From Acinetobacter lwoffii (GTDB lineage: Bacteria > Pseudomonadota > Gammaproteobacteria > Pseudomonadales > Moraxellaceae), in contig SPVA01000022.1 in NCBI GenBank assembly GCA_013530545.1, forward strand, positions 16,833 through 80,832: a DNA stretch of 64,000 bases. Reading direction: 5' to 3'. Both the position numbers and the translations under genes were made by a program. Positions 50,176 through 58,674 of this stretch are shown here, in pieces. How positions within the stretch are numbered: the first letter of the stretch is position 1; each line of letters begins with the position of its first letter. Under the pieces are notes generated by a model. The model saw only the letters and a program-made list of their open reading frames with translations, had not been told where the DNA came from and made no database searches.

Positions 50176-51021
50176 ATGGCAACCGCACAAGCAATCACCT
50201 GGCGTGAGCGTCTTAGCGCCTATTATTATCTTTGTCGTTTTGATAAACCGATTGGGACTGAACTGGTTTTTTGGCCTACCATGTGGGCGCTGTGGATTGC
50301 AGCTCAGGGCATGCCACGTATTGAAATTTTAATTCCCATGATTTTGGGTGTGATTTTTATGCGGGCGGCAGGCTGTGCCATTAATGATTTTGCTGACCGT
50401 AAAGTCGATGCACATGTGGAGCGTACTAAAAACCGCCCATTAGCGACCGGGATTATCAGTGCCAAAGAGGCCGTGATGGTATTTCTGGTTTTGGTGGCTG
50501 CCAGTGCCTGCTTGCTATTTTTTCTGCCAATCGAAACTTTTTACTGGTCATTTGGGGCTTTGTTTCTAGCGTTTATTTATCCTTTTATGAAGCGCTATAC
50601 CCATTTGCCTCAAGTCTTTCTGGGAGCAGCATTTTCCTGGTCGATTCCGATGGCTTATACCGCAGTTGGGCAAACTCCGGATTTAACCTGCTGGCTTTTA
50701 TATTTTGGCAATCTGGCTTGGACTGTAGCCTATGATACGCAATATGCAATTGCAGATCGTGAATACGATTTAAAGATTGGGGTGAAATCAACCGCGATCT
50801 TATTTGGTCGCATTAGTATTCTTTTGATTGCTGTGGCACTTTGGCTAGAGAATTTATTGCTTCCATTTGGCCTGGCTGCATTAATTGTTGTCGCTCTTGA
50901 TTTTATTTACCAAGGGTTAAAAACACGGAATAAAGATCCACAGCTTTGTTTCTGGGCGTTCCGTCATAACCGCTGGATTGGACTGATTATTTTTGCAGGA
51001 ATACTACTGGCTTTGAGGTAG
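50176..51021 (+). CDS. ubiA: 4-hydroxybenzoate octaprenyltransferase
   Basis: 281 residues, multi-pass membrane enzyme that prenylates 4-hydroxybenzoate. The first Asp-rich motif NDFADRKVD begins at Asn70, and the second, DREYDLKIG, follows TVAYDTQYAI; both bind the Mg-prenyl diphosphate. Seven to nine hydrophobic segments are visible. ATG 50176 lies six bases after the ubiC stop region and is preferred over an upstream TTG. Confidence 0.95.
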   Translation: MATAQAITWRERLSAYYYLCRFDKPIGTELVFWPTMWALWIAAQGMPRIEILIPMILGVIFMRAAGCAINDFADRKVDAHVERTKNRPLATGIISAKEAVMVFLVLVAASACLLFFLPIETFYWSFGALFLAFIYPFMKRYTHLPQVFLGAAFSWSIPMAYTAVGQTPDLTCWLLYFGNLAWTVAYDTQYAIADREYDLKIGVKSTAILFGRISILLIAVALWLENLLLPFGLAALIVVALDFIYQGLKTRNKDPQLCFWAFRHNRWIGLIIFAGILLALR

Positions 51022-51157
51022 TGACTGTCTATCGACTGAGAAAAAAGCGTCCTATAAGGATGCTTTTGTTATTGCCTAATCTATAAGGCTTGAGCTATGA
51101 CTTTATTTTGTTATATTGGGCAGTGTAATTAAATGACGAAATTAAAGCAGGTTTGTT

Positions 51158-51427
51158 ATGTCCGAGCAGCCACAGCCCCGCAGTGTCAAAAAGCTATTGA
51201 TCTTCGGTACGCTTGCACTTTGTATTCCGGTATTTTTAATTAGTATGGCATTTCTTGCAGTGAATAGTGATGCTAAAAATCAGGAAAAATACAAGCAGCA
51301 GCAGGCGCAGGCAGATATGATTGCGCGTATTGAAGCACGAGAAGCTGCGGAAAAGCTCAAAGCAGAGCAGGATGTTAAGGCAGATTCAACTCAAGCTGCG
51401 TCTGAAAGTAGTGCAACAGCACCTTAA
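51158..51427 (+). CDS. Small membrane protein with charged tail
   Basis: 89 residues: one membrane helix (LLIFGTLALCIPVFLISMAF) then a Gln/Ala/Glu/Lys-rich helix. Function unknown. Its 3' end and following bases (51330-51467) recur imperfectly at 52819-52956, on the far side of the ddh gene. Confidence 0.65.
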   Translation: MSEQPQPRSVKKLLIFGTLALCIPVFLISMAFLAVNSDAKNQEKYKQQQAQADMIARIEAREAAEKLKAEQDVKADSTQAASESSATAP

Positions 51428-51467
51428 TTTATCTTAAATCCCTTTGCACTTGTCTAATACTGAAAAT
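51330..51467. repeat. Direct repeat copy A flanking ddh
   Basis: 138 bases matching 52819-52956 at a constant offset of 1489 with no gaps and roughly three quarters identity. It covers the 3' end of the small membrane protein gene and sequence like the 3' end of the DUF2726 gene (TCTTAAATCCCTTTGCA-TTGTCT). Confidence 0.8.
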
Positions 51468-51611
51468 GTTTGTGTAGTGGATAGTTGCATGGGTTTCTGC
51501 AAACGATGATTTGACTGTAGATATTCGATACTTAGTAATTAGGCAAGCCGTATTCTAGAATGGAAAAATATAGCCACCCATCATCCGATCGGTGGCTATA
51601 TTTAAATCATC

Positions 51612-52601
51612 TTAAAGCAATTCTTTGCGCAATTGTTCTGAAGATTTAATTGAAAGTAGGGCAGGTGCTACATCTAGGGCTGTTTTGGCACCATATTGCT
51701 GAGTTTGATTCAGACGGTAGCAGGCACGGGCATAAGCCACTAGAACACTTGCAGTAAATTCCGGATTGCTATTCAGCTTTAAAGAAAACTCAATCACCTG
51801 TTTTTGTGCATCACTGGTATTACCACTACGAATGACAAAACCGCCATGTGGCATATCCTGATGATCTTTCAGTAATGTTTCCTCACTGATAAAATTCACG
51901 GTCGTATTATAATCCGCAAAATAATCAGGCATGCTGACGATGGTTTGTTCAACTGTTGCCGCATCAGCCCCTTGTTCCAAGACTACATAACAGTCACGAT
52001 GATGTTTGTCTTTGGTGCTTAACTCAGGTCGTGCGCCGCTGCGGACTTGTTCAATCGCGTCAGTAGATGGAATGGTGTATTGAACACCAGCTTTCACCCC
52101 TGCTACACGGCGGATCGCATCTGAATGGCCTTGGCTTAAGCCTTTACCCCAAAAAGTATAAGTTTCGCCATCTGGTAATAATGCTTCACCAAATAAACGG
52201 TTAATCGAGAACATGCCGGGATCCCAGCCAATAGAAATCATGGCTGTTTTTTTGTTAGCAAAGGCAGGTGCATCGACTGCAGCATAGTATTCCGGAATAC
52301 GTGCATGCGTATCAAAGCTATCTACAGTATTGAATTTACTTGCAAAGATAGGCGCCTGTTGTGGCAAGTCATCTTTAGAGCCGCCACAAAGAATCAGTAC
52401 ATCAATTTTGTCGCTAAAATCATTTAATAGTGCATCCATGCTATACACTTGAGTTTCTGCAAAGCAAGGAGAGATGCTGCTTGGTGAGCGGCGAGTAAAA
52501 ATACCGACAAGCTGCATATCAGGATTTTTTTGGATGGCAGTTTCAACACCGCGGCCAAGATTACCGTAACCTGCGATACCAATACGAATAAAATTTTGCA
52601 T
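51612..52601 (-). CDS. ddh: meso-Diaminopimelate D-dehydrogenase
   Basis: 329 residues. Rossmann start RIGIAGYGNLGRGVE, followed by the VGIFTRRSP and CGGSKDDLPQQAP segments, then FNTVDSFDTHARIPEY and the GWDPGMFSINRLFGEALL substrate-binding region, all typical of DAP dehydrogenase. It interconverts tetrahydrodipicolinate and meso-DAP with NADPH, a one-step shortcut in lysine and peptidoglycan precursor synthesis. The start at 52601 is chosen because it begins the Rossmann fold; no strong ribosome site. The gene is a single leftward unit between two direct repeats, suggesting insertion. Confidence 0.88.
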   Translation of the reverse strand: MQNFIRIGIAGYGNLGRGVETAIQKNPDMQLVGIFTRRSPSSISPCFAETQVYSMDALLNDFSDKIDVLILCGGSKDDLPQQAPIFASKFNTVDSFDTHARIPEYYAAVDAPAFANKKTAMISIGWDPGMFSINRLFGEALLPDGETYTFWGKGLSQGHSDAIRRVAGVKAGVQYTIPSTDAIEQVRSGARPELSTKDKHHRDCYVVLEQGADAATVEQTIVSMPDYFADYNTTVNFISEETLLKDHQDMPHGGFVIRSGNTSDAQKQVIEFSLKLNSNPEFTASVLVAYARACYRLNQTQQYGAKTALDVAPALLSIKSSEQLRKELL

Positions 52602-52818
52602 AAATAAACGATCACTGAATAAAAAAACAACGCCAAAAATAAGCAAGGTGATGATGGCTAGAAATGAAATAAGCCAATCAGGTCATCTGACTTATATTTT
52701 ATTTTCGAAAGGATTATAGAGCGATAACTTAAACTTTATCACCCTAATCCTGCAGAAAGGCAGGTTTAACTGAGAATGCTTGTGATGAGACGCTAAATTG
52801 GACGAGGATTGGCTAATT

Positions 52819-52956
52819 TTGAAGCACTAAAAGCTGCCGAGAAATTAAAAGCGGAGCAGGAGGTTTTGATCAATCCAATTCAAGCTGCACCGGAAAGTAC
52901 TGCAATTGCCGCTTAACTTATCTTAAATCCCTTTGCAGTTGTCTGATAGTTGGAAT
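52819..52956. repeat. Direct repeat copy B flanking ddh
   Basis: Imperfect copy of 51330-51467. It encodes a remnant EALKAAEKLKAEQEV...AAPESTAIAA on the plus strand, corresponding to the end of the 51158 protein without its membrane helix, and runs into the 3' end of the DUF2726 gene. Confidence 0.8.
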
Positions 52957-53361
52957 CTGGGTGTATCGAATCACGGTATAGCCTGCTGCAATCAGCATCG
53001 CATCACGTTCAGCATCTTCCTGCTCTTTGCCAATATGACTCGGATCATCCAGTTCGACAATCGCCACTACATTATATTCACGATCAAGTACTACGAAGTC
53101 TGTGACTTTACGATTAAATTGATTACGCATTTTCATCTGATCGTGCGTGATCAAAGCACTAAACGCGACTTGTGCCAGAATATGATGATGGGGAAAGGCA
53201 TCTTTCAGACGTGTAAACATCCTGCTTTCAAAAGCAGTAATGACGCGCTTCGGATAGAATTTCTTTTGACGGGTGAAGAGATGCGGAAAGAGCAGGCAAA
53301 CTAATGCAAATGTTGCCAGGCAGCCAATCACAAAAAATATAAACTGACTCAAATCAAACAC
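52918..53361 (-). CDS. Membrane-anchored DUF2726 protein
   Basis: 147 residues: N-terminal membrane helix (FIFFVIGCLATFALVCLLF), then a DUF2726 domain with FESRMFTRLKDAFPHHHILAQVAF, KVTDFVVLD, VAIVELDDPSH and AGYTVIRYTQ. The D...(E)xD pattern is like a PD-(D/E)XK nuclease fold, so a nucleic-acid role is possible but unproven. The 3' end is part of the direct repeat. Confidence 0.75.
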   Translation of the reverse strand: MFDLSQFIFFVIGCLATFALVCLLFPHLFTRQKKFYPKRVITAFESRMFTRLKDAFPHHHILAQVAFSALITHDQMKMRNQFNRKVTDFVVLDREYNVVAIVELDDPSHIGKEQEDAERDAMLIAAGYTVIRYTQIPTIRQLQRDLR

Positions 53362-53381
53362 AGATCACAAAAGGGGAGAAT

Positions 53382-53410
53382 AAAAAAACCCACTTCGCAA
53401 TGAGTGGGTT
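53382..53410 (-). terminator. Terminator of tRNA-Asn pair 1
   Basis: AACCCACT/AGTGGGTT stem; on the minus strand a T7 run follows. The same hairpin recurs at 53836-53870 after the second tRNA pair. Confidence 0.8.
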
Positions 53411-53422
53411 TCTTCAGAATCT

Positions 53423-53498
53423 TGGCTCTCCCACCTGGGCTCGAACCAGGGACCTGCGGATTAACAGTCCGTCGCTCTACCGACTGAGCTATGGGAGA
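53423..53498 (-). tRNA. tRNA-Asn (GUU), copy 1
   Basis: 76 bases with encoded CCA. Acceptor TCTCCCA/TGGGAGA, D-loop AGTCGGTAGA, anticodon loop CTGTTAATC (GTT), T-loop GGTTCGAGCC. Full cloverleaf. Confidence 0.96.
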
Positions 53499-53508
53499 AT
53501 AGATAGAT

Positions 53509-53584
53509 TGGCTCTCCAACCTGGGCTCGAACCAGGGACCTGCGGATTAACAGTCCGTCGCTCTACCGACTGAGCTATTGGAGA
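53509..53584 (-). tRNA. tRNA-Asn (GUU), copy 2
   Basis: 76 bases with CCA. Acceptor TCTCCAA/TTGGAGA; the body is identical to copy 1. Ten bases separate the two. Confidence 0.96.
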
Positions 53585-53835
53585 ATCTGACAGCGATTAT
53601 AGAGAGATTTGAAAAGGGGTCAAGGCACTTTTGGAAAAAAGCTGCAGAAATTGAATCAAGTGTTTTAAAAATAGTCGAAAAGGTTTGTAGTTCAAACTGT
53701 TATGTTTATGTAAACTGGTCTTAACAGCAAAATCGCGATCAGCCTTAATTTTGATAAGCGATCTGGAGCATAAGAAATAAGTTAGCTGATCGCGCATATA
53801 AATCAATATGATCTCAATTTAAAAAATACAGCTAT

Positions 53836-53870
53836 AAAAAAACCCACTTCGCAATGAGTGGGTTTTTTAG
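53836..53870. terminator. Terminator of tRNA-Asn pair 2
   Basis: AACCCACT/AGTGGGTT with T-runs on both strands. Confidence 0.8.
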
Positions 53871-53875
53871 AATCT

Positions 53876-53951
53876 TGGCTCTTCCACCTGGGCTCGAACC
53901 AGGGACCTGCGGATTAACAGTCCGTCGCTCTACCGACTGAGCTATGGAAGA
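53876..53951 (-). tRNA. tRNA-Asn (GUU), copy 3
   Basis: 76 bases with CCA. Acceptor TCTTCCA/TGGAAGA, a compensated base-pair change from copy 1. Confidence 0.96.
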
Positions 53952-53956
53952 ATAGA

Positions 53957-54032
53957 TGGCTCTCCAACCTGGGCTCGAACCAGGGACCTGCGGATTAACA
54001 GTCCGTCGCTCTACCGACTGAGCTATTGGAGA
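53957..54032 (-). tRNA. tRNA-Asn (GUU), copy 4
   Basis: 76 bases with CCA. Acceptor TCTCCAA/TTGGAGA, as copy 2. Five bases separate it from copy 3. Confidence 0.96.
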
Positions 54033-54132
54033 ATCTGATCGGCATTTTAGGGAGGAATCAGAAGGTCGTCAATCAATTAATGTAAAGAAATGAATTGTTT
54101 GCTTTATTAATATTCACTTAGTGCCTAAAAAT

Positions 54133-54162
54133 AAAAAAATCACCCAAAATGGGTGATTTTTT
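54133..54162 (-). terminator. Terminator of sodB
   Basis: AAATCACCC/GGGTGATTT stem with a short loop; T7 on the minus strand. Confidence 0.8.
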
Positions 54163-54180
54163 TAGCAAAGAAATAAAGAA

Positions 54181-54807
54181 TTATTTCTCAACACCTGCAG
54201 GTTGACCTGCATATTTCGCATTTGCATAATCCCAGTTTACTAGGCTTTCTAGGAAAGTAGAGATGTACTTAGGACGAGCATTACGGAAATCGATGTAGTA
54301 AGCGTGTTCCCAAACGTCAATCGTCAACACTGCAATTTTACCGTGCGCCATTGGCGTATCAGCATTTGAAGTTTTCATGATAGAAAGCTGACCGTTTACT
54401 TCGTCAGCCACTAACCAAGCCCAACCTGAACCAAATTGAGTAGTTGCAGCAGCAGCAAATTCTTCAGCAAATTTTTCATAAGAACCGAATGCTTCGTCAA
54501 TTTTCGCAGCCAAAGTACCAGTTGCTTTACCGCCGCCGTTTTTAGCCATACAGTTCCAGTAGAACGTGTGGTTCCAAACTTGAGCCGCGTTATTGAAAAC
54601 ACCCGCTTTAGAAGCATCACCAGCAGTTGCTGTAATAATTTCTTCTAGAGTTTTGCCTTCAAGCTCAGTACCAGCGATCAGGTTATTCAGGTTAACCACA
54701 TACGTATTGTGGTGTTTGTCGTGATGGTATTCTAAAGTTTCTTTGCTGATGTGTGGAGCAAGATCTTCGTAGCCATAAGGTAATGCTGGTAAAGTAATGG
54801 TTGTCAT
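54181..54807 (-). CDS. sodB: Superoxide dismutase, Fe type
   Basis: 208 residues, cytoplasmic enzyme that dismutates superoxide. Metal ligands by motif: His28 (LEYHHDKHHNTYV), His in VWNHTFYWNCM, and Asp/His in IDVWEHAYYID. AAQVWNHTFYW with Gln-type FGSGWAWLV residues fits the Fe rather than the Mn type. AAGGAATTG precedes ATG 54807, so the longer frame to 54843 is rejected. Confidence 0.95.
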   Translation of the reverse strand: MTTITLPALPYGYEDLAPHISKETLEYHHDKHHNTYVVNLNNLIAGTELEGKTLEEIITATAGDASKAGVFNNAAQVWNHTFYWNCMAKNGGGKATGTLAAKIDEAFGSYEKFAEEFAAAATTQFGSGWAWLVADEVNGQLSIMKTSNADTPMAHGKIAVLTIDVWEHAYYIDFRNARPKYISTFLESLVNWDYANAKYAGQPAGVEK

Positions 54808-54960
54808 GTTTTCAATTCCTTGCATTTTGCTGGGTTTTAACAATAAGTGGCTTTATTGTAATAGATAATCGGGCAGAAATGGGCATCGTGTATAAATAAC
54901 AATACAGAATAAAGCCTGAAAATATATGAATAAAGCCACTGATCATAAACGTCAGTCGAA

Positions 54961-55719
54961 TTAAATCGGATTGTTTAATTCGAAATAATCATACTCAATA
55001 TTAAACTGTTCTGAAATAGCCTTGGCCAGGCGTTGCACACCGTATTTTTCAGTCGCATGATGGCCACAGGCATAATAATGCACATTCAGTTCCTGAGCTT
55101 CATAAAAGGTCCGTTCAGACACTTCGCCCGAAATATAGGCATCACAGTTCTGTAGTGCCGCTTTTTGAATATAATCCTGCGCACCGCCGGTACAGAAACC
55201 GACTTTATGGATTTGAGTTTTGTCTGCAGGCAGATGAATCGCATCAAAGCCCAGCTTTTCTGAAACATAATTTTTAAAATCTTCCGGACTCATTGGCTGT
55301 TTTAAATAGCCAATATTGCCAATCGGACGTTTTTCACTCGGATCCAGCTGTTCGATATTTTCGAGTTCTAATAAATCCGCAATGGCAGCATTATTTCCCA
55401 GAGTTGGATGACTGTCTAAAGGTAGGTGATAGCCAACCAGTGAAATATCATTTTGAATCAGGGTTTTAATGCGTTTACCACGCATTCCCGTAATTGGGTA
55501 GGCTTCTCCTTTCCAGAAATAGCCATGATGAACCAGCAATAAATCTGCGCCTTGCTCAATTGCAGCTTCAATGGCACTCTGGGAAGCAGTCACAGCACAG
55601 AGGATTTTATTCACCTCGGATTTGCCTTCAATCTGCAAGCCATTCGGTGCATAGTCCTTAAATTCACGTGCTGCCAAAGTTTGGTCACACCATTGAATAA
55701 TATCGTTCAAATTCGCCAT
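54961..55719 (-). CDS. Nif3-like dinuclear metal-centre protein
   Basis: 252 residues. Nif3/YbgI family: FKDYAPNGLQIEG at the N-terminus, LLLVHHGYFWKGE and YHLPLDSHPTLGNNAA for metal binding (His-rich), VGFCTGGAQDYI, and the C-terminal ACGHHATEKYGVQ and FNIEYDYFELNNPI. Usually annotated as GTP cyclohydrolase I type 2 homologue; the physiological role is unclear. Single gene divergent from the downstream protease. Confidence 0.9.
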   Translation of the reverse strand: MANLNDIIQWCDQTLAAREFKDYAPNGLQIEGKSEVNKILCAVTASQSAIEAAIEQGADLLLVHHGYFWKGEAYPITGMRGKRIKTLIQNDISLVGYHLPLDSHPTLGNNAAIADLLELENIEQLDPSEKRPIGNIGYLKQPMSPEDFKNYVSEKLGFDAIHLPADKTQIHKVGFCTGGAQDYIQKAALQNCDAYISGEVSERTFYEAQELNVHYYACGHHATEKYGVQRLAKAISEQFNIEYDYFELNNPI

Positions 55720-55889
55720 AAAATTCCTGTAAGTTTAAAAACTTGCCCATATTTATCTATAGGTCTAATTGTAACTAAAGCTGCACAAATCTCTGTGGAA
55801 TTTTTTGTGTTTAGTTATGTATTTAGCATTACAATAGGACACAAATTACTTAGTCATCAACGAATTAAAATATTTTAGAGGATAGCAAC

Positions 55890-57071
55890 GTGCGCCGCAC
55901 CTTTACATGGTTACCCTGGGTGTTACTGATTTTAGTCATTATCGGTTTTTTGGGGTGGCAACAACTACAAAAACCAAAGGCACCAGTTGCGCCAGATGGT
56001 GTCAAAATGCCTGCTGAAAAAGTAGAGCCGTTGATTGATACGTCGCGCTCAGGAGGCGTGGTCTCCTATAGTGCTGCTGTAAAAGTGGCAGCACCCGCTG
56101 TCGTGAATATTTTTACTACCCAAAAAGTCAAGCAACAGGCGCATCCTTTACTGACCGATCCGGTATTTCGTGAATTCTTTGGCGATCAGTTGCCTGACCA
56201 GTATGGACAAAGCCCGAATGAAAACAGTTTAGGTTCGGGTGTAATTGTACGTCCAGACGGTTATATCCTGACCAATAACCACGTGATTGCACAGGCCGAT
56301 CAGATTGTAGTGGCTTTGCAGGATGGTCGTCGTGCTGAAGCCAAGGTGGTTGGAACTGATCCGGATACCGATCTGGCCGTGATCAAGATTGAACTGACAC
56401 AATTGCCAGTTCTGCCATTTAAACTCAGTGGCAATGAAGTCGGTGATGTGGTTCTGGCGATTGGTAATCCTTTTGGCGTTGGGCAAACCGTGACGCAGGG
56501 GATTATCTCGGCAACGGGCCGTTCAGACTTAGGCATTAATACCTATGAAGACTTTGTGCAGACCGATGCTGCGATTAATCCGGGGAACTCGGGTGGTGCA
56601 TTGATTGATGTCGCCGGTAATTTAATTGGTGTGAATACTGCAATTTTCTCGCAGTCTGGTGGTTCGTTGGGGATTGGTTTTGCCATTCCAGCCAAAATCT
56701 GTCAGCAGGTAATGAATGCGATTCTGAAAGATGGCCGTGTCGTTCGTGGCTGGTTAGGTATCAGCTTATTGCCAGCAGAGCGTGATGATGTCCTGCAACC
56801 CAAAGAAAAAGGCGTGACGGTCGCAGAAGTGTTACCAGACGGACCTGCTGCCAAAGCGGGGATCCAGCGTGGCGATAAAATTATGAAAGTAAATGAGGAA
56901 GAGATTAGTTCAGCCTCACATCTGATTAATTTTGTGGCCTTGCAAAAGCCAAACAGCACCATTCAGATTGAAATTGAGCGTGCAGGAAAAAACATGATGC
57001 TGGAAGTTGTAGTGACTGAACGTAAGGCACAATACAGTGCTTCACAATATATTCCTCTGCCAGGCCAATAA
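55890..57071 (+). CDS. DegS/HtrA-like serine protease, membrane anchored
   Basis: 393 residues with a GTG start behind AGAGGA. One N-terminal membrane helix (WLPWVLLILVIIGFLGW), then a trypsin-like domain with catalytic His131 (TNNHVI), Asp161 (DTDLAVIKI) and Ser234 (NPGNSGGAL), and a single PDZ domain (about 285-375; KGVTVAEVLPDGPAAKAGI). The single PDZ and anchor suggest DegS/AlgW-type envelope stress sensing rather than DegP. Terminator at 57082. Confidence 0.9.
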   Translation: MRRTFTWLPWVLLILVIIGFLGWQQLQKPKAPVAPDGVKMPAEKVEPLIDTSRSGGVVSYSAAVKVAAPAVVNIFTTQKVKQQAHPLLTDPVFREFFGDQLPDQYGQSPNENSLGSGVIVRPDGYILTNNHVIAQADQIVVALQDGRRAEAKVVGTDPDTDLAVIKIELTQLPVLPFKLSGNEVGDVVLAIGNPFGVGQTVTQGIISATGRSDLGINTYEDFVQTDAAINPGNSGGALIDVAGNLIGVNTAIFSQSGGSLGIGFAIPAKICQQVMNAILKDGRVVRGWLGISLLPAERDDVLQPKEKGVTVAEVLPDGPAAKAGIQRGDKIMKVNEEEISSASHLINFVALQKPNSTIQIEIERAGKNMMLEVVVTERKAQYSASQYIPLPGQ

Positions 57072-57081
57072 GTTTGATCAA

Positions 57082-57110
57082 AAAAATCCCTCATGATGAG
57101 GGATTTTTTT
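57082..57110 (+). terminator. Terminator of the DegS-like gene
   Basis: AATCCCTCATGATGAGGGATT plus T7. Confidence 0.8.
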
Positions 57111-57207
57111 TATACTCTCTTTCAGCATGTTCTGATACAAAAGTGAAATATTAAGCGCTTTATAAATCATTTAGCTTAGGGGAATAAGATTAAAAGAGAA
57201 AATAAAA

Positions 57208-57465
57208 ATGACTTTTATGACGGCAGATCAGGCCAAAATTTTATCCAATGTTGCCAATCTGGATATTGAAATGTACAAGCCACGTCTGGCGCAACTGATT
57301 GAAGATAATGCCCGGCAAGGCAATACAGCGGTGCTGACAGTTTTTCCCAAACATCTGCCTTTGGAAGATATTCGTGACTTGTCTGCCGAATTAACAGATC
57401 TGGGCTATAACGTGCGCTTTGAAGTGCAGGAATTTTATTATAGCTTTAATGTCTACTGGCTCTAA
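57208..57465 (+). CDS. Hypothetical protein, 85 residues
   Basis: MTFMTADQAKILSNVANLDIEM..., ending VRFEVQEFYYSFNVYWL. Helix followed by beta, no recognised family. It lies between the protease and rutD genes. Confidence 0.6.
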   Translation: MTFMTADQAKILSNVANLDIEMYKPRLAQLIEDNARQGNTAVLTVFPKHLPLEDIRDLSAELTDLGYNVRFEVQEFYYSFNVYWL

Positions 57466-57496
57466 TTTTAACAATTGTTCAAAAAAAATCTTATTC

Positions 57497-57512
57497 AGGC
57501 ATATATCTTGCT
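57497..57512 (+). promoter_or_regulatory. Candidate sigma-54 promoter of rutD
   Basis: AGGCATATATCTTGCT: GG (57498-57499), ten bases, GC (57510-57511), with GGCA and TTGCT matching. 35 bases upstream of the rutD ATG. Weaker than the glnA and rutA motifs. Confidence 0.5.
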
Positions 57513-57545
57513 GCATTCATCTCATATTTAAACTATGAGAATTTT

Positions 57546-58337
57546 ATGTCTTTATTTATTCATCGTGCAGCATGGGTTGATGCGCCTTATGTAGTACTTT
57601 CCTCCGGATTAGGCGGACATGCCAGTTTCTGGAATCCACAAATTGAGGCTTTGCAGCAATATTTTCATGTGGTGACTTATGATCAGGAAGGTTGTCATTC
57701 GGATTCTGAACTGTTGCCAACTCCTTATTCTATAGACCATATGGCCCGACAGATTCTGGATTTATTGATTAGCCATAATATTCGCGAGTTTCATTTTATT
57801 GGACATGCCTTGGGCGGCCCTATTGGCATGCAGCTCGCGACTTATCAGGTTGAGAAAGCATTTAAGTTATTGAGTCTGACCATGCTGAATGCCTGGGGAG
57901 AATTGGATGCACATACGCAAAAATGTTTTCAGGCACGCACGTCCTTGTTGCTGAATAGCGGGGCCGAGGCCTATGTGCGGGCACAAGCTTTATTTCTGTA
58001 TCCACCACACTGGATCTCTACCCATATTGAACAGTTGACTGATGCAGAAAATAAGCAGCTATTGGACTTTCCACCGATTCAAAATGTCTTGGCGCGTTTA
58101 AATGCAGTGCAGACTTTCAAGCTCGAAGCAAAGCATCAGCAGGCACTCAAAGGTATTCCTGTGCATCTGATTGCCAATCAGGATGATTTTCTGGTGCCTT
58201 ATCAACGCTCGCAACAACTTCAGCAATTATTGTCGCAGAGTCAGCTTAGCGTGTTTGCAACAGGAGCGCATGCTTCTACAGTGACTGAAACCGCTCAGAT
58301 CAACCAAAGCATGCTGCAATTTTTGAAATCAGCCTGA
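57546..58337 (+). CDS. rutD: RutD, aminoacrylate hydrolase-like
   Basis: 263 residues, alpha/beta-hydrolase of the Rut pyrimidine pathway, thought to speed the hydrolysis of aminoacrylate to malonic semialdehyde. Visible: VVLSSGLGGHASFW, YDQEGCHSDS, the nucleophile-elbow HFIGHALGGPIGMQLA, and the C-terminal QDDFLVPYQRSQQL and GAHAS (His). The elbow has Ala where typical hydrolases have Ser; I recall the same GHALG in E. coli RutD, so this is a family trait. The gene is separate from and upstream of rutA, with its own terminator. Confidence 0.85.
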   Translation: MSLFIHRAAWVDAPYVVLSSGLGGHASFWNPQIEALQQYFHVVTYDQEGCHSDSELLPTPYSIDHMARQILDLLISHNIREFHFIGHALGGPIGMQLATYQVEKAFKLLSLTMLNAWGELDAHTQKCFQARTSLLLNSGAEAYVRAQALFLYPPHWISTHIEQLTDAENKQLLDFPPIQNVLARLNAVQTFKLEAKHQQALKGIPVHLIANQDDFLVPYQRSQQLQQLLSQSQLSVFATGAHASTVTETAQINQSMLQFLKSA

Positions 58338-58365
58338 TATTTTCAGCATGTCACTTTGTTTGCTC

Positions 58366-58394
58366 AAGCCAGAACCTGTTTCTGGCTTTTTATT
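58366..58394 (+). terminator. Terminator of rutD
   Basis: AAGCCAGAA/TTCTGGCTT stem plus TTTTTATTTTTT. Separates rutD from the rutA operon. Confidence 0.75.
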
Positions 58395-58674
58395 TTTTCT
58401 AATGAATTATTTTTATGGTTTTACTCAAAATCTGATTCTTCCTAAAAGCGATGATGATCGATTTTAATGCACCTGAATGAAACACGATGAGCAAAATTGA
58501 TTCAGGGGTGAAAATCATTATTTTACTAAAAATTAAAAAAAATAAATATTAAATATTTGAAATTAAATAATTAAAATTAATTGGCATGCGCTTTGCAATA
58601 TTTTAAACATAAATAAAAAACCTGAATTGGCAACAGGATTTTGAATATTGGTTAAAAATAATGAGGTGTAAAAA
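58395..58674 (+). promoter_or_regulatory. rutA operon control region with sigma-54 promoter
   Basis: TTGGCATGCGCTTTGCAA at 58581-58598 has GG (58583-58584), ten bases, GC (58595-58596), a near-perfect -24/-12 sigma-54 site. A TGCACC half-site (58468-58473) resembles half of an NtrC site. AGGTG(TAAAAA) lies just before the rutA ATG. The AT-rich segment holds no gene. Confidence 0.75.

Noticed and set aside
57840..57860. RutD lacking the usual nucleophile serine (GHALG)
   Set aside because: As I recall, E. coli RutD has the same GHALG, so this is a family trait and not a defect.
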